Of a stretch of DNA of 37,622 nt, positions 33,138-37,622 are shown piece after piece. Every line of letters starts with the position of its first letter. The stretch's first letter is position 1. Where the stretch lies: positions 1-37,622 of the forward strand of contig NZ_SNUB01000034.1 in the NCBI RefSeq assembly GCF_004378355.1, in the 5' to 3' direction. This DNA is from Psychromonas algicola (GTDB taxonomy: Bacteria; Pseudomonadota; Gammaproteobacteria; Enterobacterales; Psychromonadaceae). The notes under the pieces were generated by a model. The model searched no databases and was not told where the DNA came from. It was given only the letters and a program-made list of their open reading frames with translations. The position numbers were made by a program, and so were the translations under genes.

Positions 33138-34697
33138 TTATCTAAAATCAAATAACGAAGATGAATAAACACCTGCTTCTAATAACAATTCATGCATCCC
33201 TTCGGGTAAAGATTCTTCAGCATCAATCACTACGACACATTGATTCCGAATACTTTCTAACGTCAACAAATTAAGCATGTCATAAACATTATAATAAACA
33301 AAAGCCCCCTGCTCTCGTTGTGCACTTTCAGGTACCCACCAAAGTCTTAATAGAGCAGCGATATGTTTAATATGTAACACTCTTGTACGTTTCATACTTG
33401 ATTGCAGCAACTTAATGAAAGCTTGGTAGCCAGATCTATAAAGCTGATCCGGTATTAATGGTGAGTATTCCACACTTTGATTTAATGTCATTGGCCAGTC
33501 TAAAGGAGCTTTAATGTTAATGCCTTGACAATAAACGTCGCTGTTAGCCCACATTTTAAAGCTGTTTTTTGAAGCGCCAATAACAACTTGCTGATAATAC
33601 TTCAATGTTGTGCCTTGAGATTCAATCAGGGTTTCTAATGCTTCAAATTGTTGCTTAACAACCCAATAACAGTATTGCCAAAATACTATTTCTTGTTTAT
33701 TTTCAGCAATCCAATTCTGTGTACCTTGGCTTGAATAAGATTGAAAATCCGCAGGCCAATTCAAATAATCAGTTAATTTATTTTCAGACAAAAATTGATG
33801 ATGTAAAGCATCAAAGCTAGCTTGCTGTTTAAGGTCAATACCGCCATCAGTAATGAAAGTAGAAAACGCATCCTTTACGTTTTGTGGCTCTTGTTTATTA
33901 AAGCCATCAAATAAAACACGTAATACATCTAACTTAGCTTTGATAACTGTGATCGCATCATAATCAGTTAAGTCATTCAAATTTTTCAACACATCTTGTG
34001 CTGTTTTATAATGTTTAAATTCAGCGACTGCTGTTAAATCAAGGTGATATAAATCAGTCCACAACTCAGGCAAAGCCTGCACTTTAATAGAATCTAGAAG
34101 GTTAGTTTCGCTTTTATCAGCTGTTAAGTGAGCCAATGAAATGTTAGTGCTTACTACTTTTTTATCTTTTTGTATCTGCGCCGATTGATAACAAACATCA
34201 GGTGTAATAATTAAATGCATAACAGCAAGAGGCTCTTCATTACCGACTTCTAACAAAGCAAGGTGATGATATCCAAGATCTAATTGGACTGGTAAGGTCA
34301 CACTATATAGTTGAAATTCAACATCTGAAATTTCATTAACAGCCAATAAAGGAAAGTCTGCAGCAGTTAATAACTCATCCATTTGCAAACCGGCTTCCGT
34401 GGTTACTCGATAAACTAATTGGTCAGTCACAAAATCAATAGGTAAATGAACTTCTAATTCGTAACTTGCCGATTGTTGAAAAACAGAAACAGGTGGCAAT
34501 AGTGATAACCAATGGCGTGTTTCTTCTTCTTGATAATACGTCAATAAAGCATTGTCATCATCAGCATCAAATCCCAACTGTTTCACTATGCCTTTAATAC
34601 ACTCTTCTTCAACAATGCAAGGTTCGCCCGAGGCATTAATAAAATTTGGATCAATACTCTTTAATTGCATAAACGAATCTAATGCCGTACCACTCAT
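33138..34697 (-). CDS. MalQ-related protein lacking catalytic residues
   Basis: A 519-residue protein that aligns with 4-alpha-glucanotransferase MalQ (GH77) but is shortened and catalytically altered. Matches include DPNFINASGEP near the N-terminus (MalQ SPNYINAHGKP), SFDALHHQFL (AAFDALHAQQV), NSDVYCQGINIKAPLDW, and AALLRLWWVPESAQREQGAF against SMLRLWWIPYGETADQGAY. The nucleophile motif LRIDH reads LHIKH with Lys444 for Asp. The GEDLG block reads IDAEES. The protein ends at SLFDFR, where MalQ continues about 170 residues further with the third carboxylate (THDLPT). The region corresponding to the loop PASPYSPSSRRW is missing too. The frame is uninterrupted, so it may be a folded pseudoenzyme and not a decayed gene. 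Confidence 0.8.
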   Translation of the reverse strand: MSGTALDSFMQLKSIDPNFINASGEPCIVEEECIKGIVKQLGFDADDDNALLTYYQEEETRHWLSLLPPVSVFQQSASYELEVHLPIDFVTDQLVYRVTTEAGLQMDELLTAADFPLLAVNEISDVEFQLYSVTLPVQLDLGYHHLALLEVGNEEPLAVMHLIITPDVCYQSAQIQKDKKVVSTNISLAHLTADKSETNLLDSIKVQALPELWTDLYHLDLTAVAEFKHYKTAQDVLKNLNDLTDYDAITVIKAKLDVLRVLFDGFNKQEPQNVKDAFSTFITDGGIDLKQQASFDALHHQFLSENKLTDYLNWPADFQSYSSQGTQNWIAENKQEIVFWQYCYWVVKQQFEALETLIESQGTTLKYYQQVVIGASKNSFKMWANSDVYCQGINIKAPLDWPMTLNQSVEYSPLIPDQLYRSGYQAFIKLLQSSMKRTRVLHIKHIAALLRLWWVPESAQREQGAFVYYNVYDMLNLLTLESIRNQCVVVIDAEESLPEGMHELLLEAGVYSSSLFDFR

Positions 34698-34964
34698 ATC
34701 ACACCTATACTTAATATTTTTTAGTTCAAAGAATTATCTGCTATTTAATCTTGATATTGCAATTAATGCATAAAGTTATCGATTTGATCATTAAACAAGT
34801 CATTACCAGTTTAAATCTCATTGAAATTTGCAGCTTTTAACGTACTTTACTTGTTACGTACTTTTTATACCAATAACATTAAAAATGATTTGTTGGTATT
34901 GCTTAAAATAAGTGATTTAGTTTGCACTAAAGTTAGGCGCACTAAGGATCAAACAAGGGATATT

Positions 34965-35873
34965 ATGATTTCTCATATCAAGCTTAATGAAATAAAAAAA
35001 CTATCCGACTCAGTGACTTTAAAAACAAACGATCAAGGGTTTGAGTTTATTATTATCGATCATCAAAACTTTGATGCCGCTTTTACATTGCATGGCGGAC
35101 ACCTTATTCACTTCCAACGCAAGCATCAAAGACCGCTTATATATTTAAGTAAAACGGCAGCTTTTAATAATAGTAAAGCCATTAGAGGCGGTGTACCTAT
35201 TTGCTGGCCTTGGTTTGGAAAACCTAATCAAGAATTCGCAGAGCCATTACCATCTCATGGATTTGCTAGAATCAGTAAGTGGAAAGTAACCTGCATTAAT
35301 GAAGATAATCAGGGTGTTAATATTGATTTTTCATTGGCTAGCAGTGAAGCAAGTAAACAACTATGGAAACATGATTTTCAACTTACCTTAAAAGCCTCAC
35401 TGAGTGACTTTATCGAACTATCATTAGTCACAGAAAACACAGGTTCAAGCAGTTTCACCTATAGCGGCGCACTACATACTTATTTGCATATAGCCAATAC
35501 AGAGCAAGTTAACATTGAAGGTTTAGCTGAAGATTACACCGATTCATTAGATGCAGGCAAAAGCAAAAAATCGCCTACACTATTAACTATTAATGCTGAG
35601 TTAGATGCAATTCATCAAGTAAACCAAGGTGACCTTATGGTCAACGATGGCGGCAACCAACGAAAGATAATGGTAACGAATAGTGGAAACGATTCCGTGG
35701 TTGTTTGGAATCCATGGATAAATAAAGCAGCAAGTTTCGCTGATATGCCTGATGATGGCTATCAAACTATGCTTTGTATTGAATCAGCTATTACTGGACA
35801 AAATGGCGTATTAGTTGAGGCAGGACAAGCACATACGCTAAGCACGACTATAAAAGAAACAGCAATGAAATAG
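34965..35873 (+). CDS. yeaD: YeaD, hexose-6-phosphate mutarotase
   Basis: A 302-residue aldose-1-epimerase-fold enzyme of the YeaD/glucose-6-phosphate 1-epimerase group. It has HGGHLIHFQ, AIRGGVPICWPWFGKP, PSHGFARISKW with His as probable acid, and LHTYLHIANTEQVNIEGL. E. coli YeaD interconverts the anomers of hexose 6-phosphates and its gene follows gapA. Here it precedes gapA in the same direction with about 390 bp between. The start is the ATG at 34965, with AAGGGA just upstream; an extension to 34821 is open but lacks family similarity. It is divergent from the MalQ-like gene. Confidence 0.9.
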   Translation: MISHIKLNEIKKLSDSVTLKTNDQGFEFIIIDHQNFDAAFTLHGGHLIHFQRKHQRPLIYLSKTAAFNNSKAIRGGVPICWPWFGKPNQEFAEPLPSHGFARISKWKVTCINEDNQGVNIDFSLASSEASKQLWKHDFQLTLKASLSDFIELSLVTENTGSSSFTYSGALHTYLHIANTEQVNIEGLAEDYTDSLDAGKSKKSPTLLTINAELDAIHQVNQGDLMVNDGGNQRKIMVTNSGNDSVVVWNPWINKAASFADMPDDGYQTMLCIESAITGQNGVLVEAGQAHTLSTTIKETAMK

Positions 35874-37254
<1,381 letters not shown>

Positions 37255-37280
37255 GACTGACTTAAGTTAAACATTGTTTT

Positions 37281-37308
37281 AAGCCTATACTTCGGTATGG
37301 GCTTTTTT
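37281..37308 (+). terminator. gapA terminator 1
   Basis: AAGCCTATAC-TTCG-GTATGGGCTT with a stable UUCG tetraloop and one G-U pair, followed by a T run. Confidence 0.92.
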
Positions 37309-37328
37309 GTACCTGAAAAAAAGTAAAG

Positions 37329-37426
37329 ATGATAAATTCGTTGGTTAAATTCAGTATCTTGGTACGACAACGAAATCTGTTACTCAAACAAAGTTTTAGA
37401 CCTAGTTGCACTTATTTCTAAATAAG
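37329..37426 (+). repeat. Duplicate of the gapA 3' end (copy 1)
   Basis: From 37353 to 37426 the sequence repeats the last 74 bp of gapA (GTATCTTGGTACGACAACG through to the stop TAA and G) with about four substitutions. The preceding GATAAATTCG matches gapA further upstream, after a short divergent segment. It has no start codon and no full gene, so it is a tail fragment. Confidence 0.9.
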
Positions 37427-37446
37427 TTTTAACTGACTAGAATAAT

Positions 37447-37471
37447 AAGCCTGCTATACGCAGGCTTTTTT
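37447..37471 (+). terminator. Duplicated gapA-type terminator 2
   Basis: AAGCCTGC-TATAC-GCAGGCTT (8-bp perfect stem) then a T run, followed by the same TGTACCTGAA as terminator 1. Confidence 0.9.
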
Positions 37472-37513
37472 GTACCTGAAATAAAGTAAAGATGGTAAAT
37501 TCGTTGGTTAAAT

Positions 37514-37542
37514 TCTGTATCTTGGTACGACAACGAAATCGG
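37514..37542 (+). repeat. Duplicate of the gapA 3' end (copy 2, short)
   Basis: About 28 bp (TGTATCTTGGTACGACAACG then AAATCGG) identical to gapA 37182 onward, followed by unrelated sequence. The preceding 50 bp repeat the region before copy 1. Confidence 0.85.
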
Positions 37543-37585
37543 ACTATGCGAAGACACGAAACAAGACAGTCTTAACTTTGTTCAT

Positions 37586-37612
37586 AAAGCCTGCTAAATA
37601 CAGGCTTTTTTT
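37586..37612 (+). terminator. Duplicated gapA-type terminator 3
   Basis: AAAGCCTG-CTAAATA-CAGGCTTT then T run and again TTGTACCTG, at the window edge. Confidence 0.88.
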
Positions 37613-37622
37613 GTACCTGCTA

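Noticed and set aside
34781-34800. FNR-like site TTGATCATTAAACAA upstream of yeaD
   Set aside because: Only the left half fits TTGAT-N4-ATCAA; the right half has at least two mismatches.
37353-37426. Second gap gene
   Set aside because: Only the last 24 or so codons of gapA are present, without start or catalytic region.

Overview
The window is a stretch of AT-rich gammaproteobacterial chromosome. The conserved core (smpB, ssrA, ratA, rnfH; gmhA-yafJ; yfhM-pbpC; yeaC; yeaD-gapA) keeps E. coli/Vibrio-type gene pairs. A MalQ-type relict, a DUF2989-like lipoprotein and a HexR-type operator at gapA point to a marine lineage near Psychromonas/Moritella/Vibrio. The genus is an inference from gene content and base composition, not a measurement.

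Layout. 1-2.87 kb is the right end of an integrative element inserted at the 3' end of the tmRNA gene: P4-type integrase, an unrecognised protein, an AlpA-like regulator, and a second small HTH protein cut by the window edge. 2.87-7.8 kb is core genome: ssrA (tag ANDSNYSLAA), smpB, divergent ratA-rnfH, a FadL-type outer-membrane protein, a Bax-like glucosaminidase lipoprotein and a small membrane protein. 8.1-9.83 kb has no protein genes. It holds three identical initiator tRNA genes embedded in at least eleven decayed tRNA(fMet)-derived copies, all sharing the same foreign anticodon-arm segment. Five of them form a 96-97 bp tandem array. 9.87-13.84 kb carries a YdeI/OmdA-like protein, an epoxide hydrolase with a divergent WYL regulator and a palindromic operator, and a ModF-like double ABC ATPase whose first ATPase half looks inactivated.

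14.0-20.1 kb carries a large soluble LacI-sensor/PAS/GGDEF/EAL protein, a DASS/SLC13 anion transporter, and a divergent AraC regulator with two palindromes between the last two. 20.15-29.9 kb has a small P-loop kinase-like protein, penicillin-binding protein 1C, its alpha-2-macroglobulin partner YfhM and a chemotaxis receptor. 30.2-33.1 kb has gmhA-yafJ, yeaC and a lipoprotein. 33.1-37.6 kb is a carbohydrate block: a MalQ-related protein without its catalytic residues, YeaD, and gapA behind a perfect HexR-type palindrome over a promoter. Downstream of gapA, its last codons and terminator are repeated twice in tandem.

Most promising for novelty: the family of altered initiator-tRNA copies (8.2-9.8 kb), the MalQ pseudoenzyme beside yeaD/gapA, and the tandem gapA 3'-end/terminator duplications. 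No CRISPR array, restriction system, toxin-antitoxin pair or obvious defence system was seen. Most of the island lies outside the window to the left.
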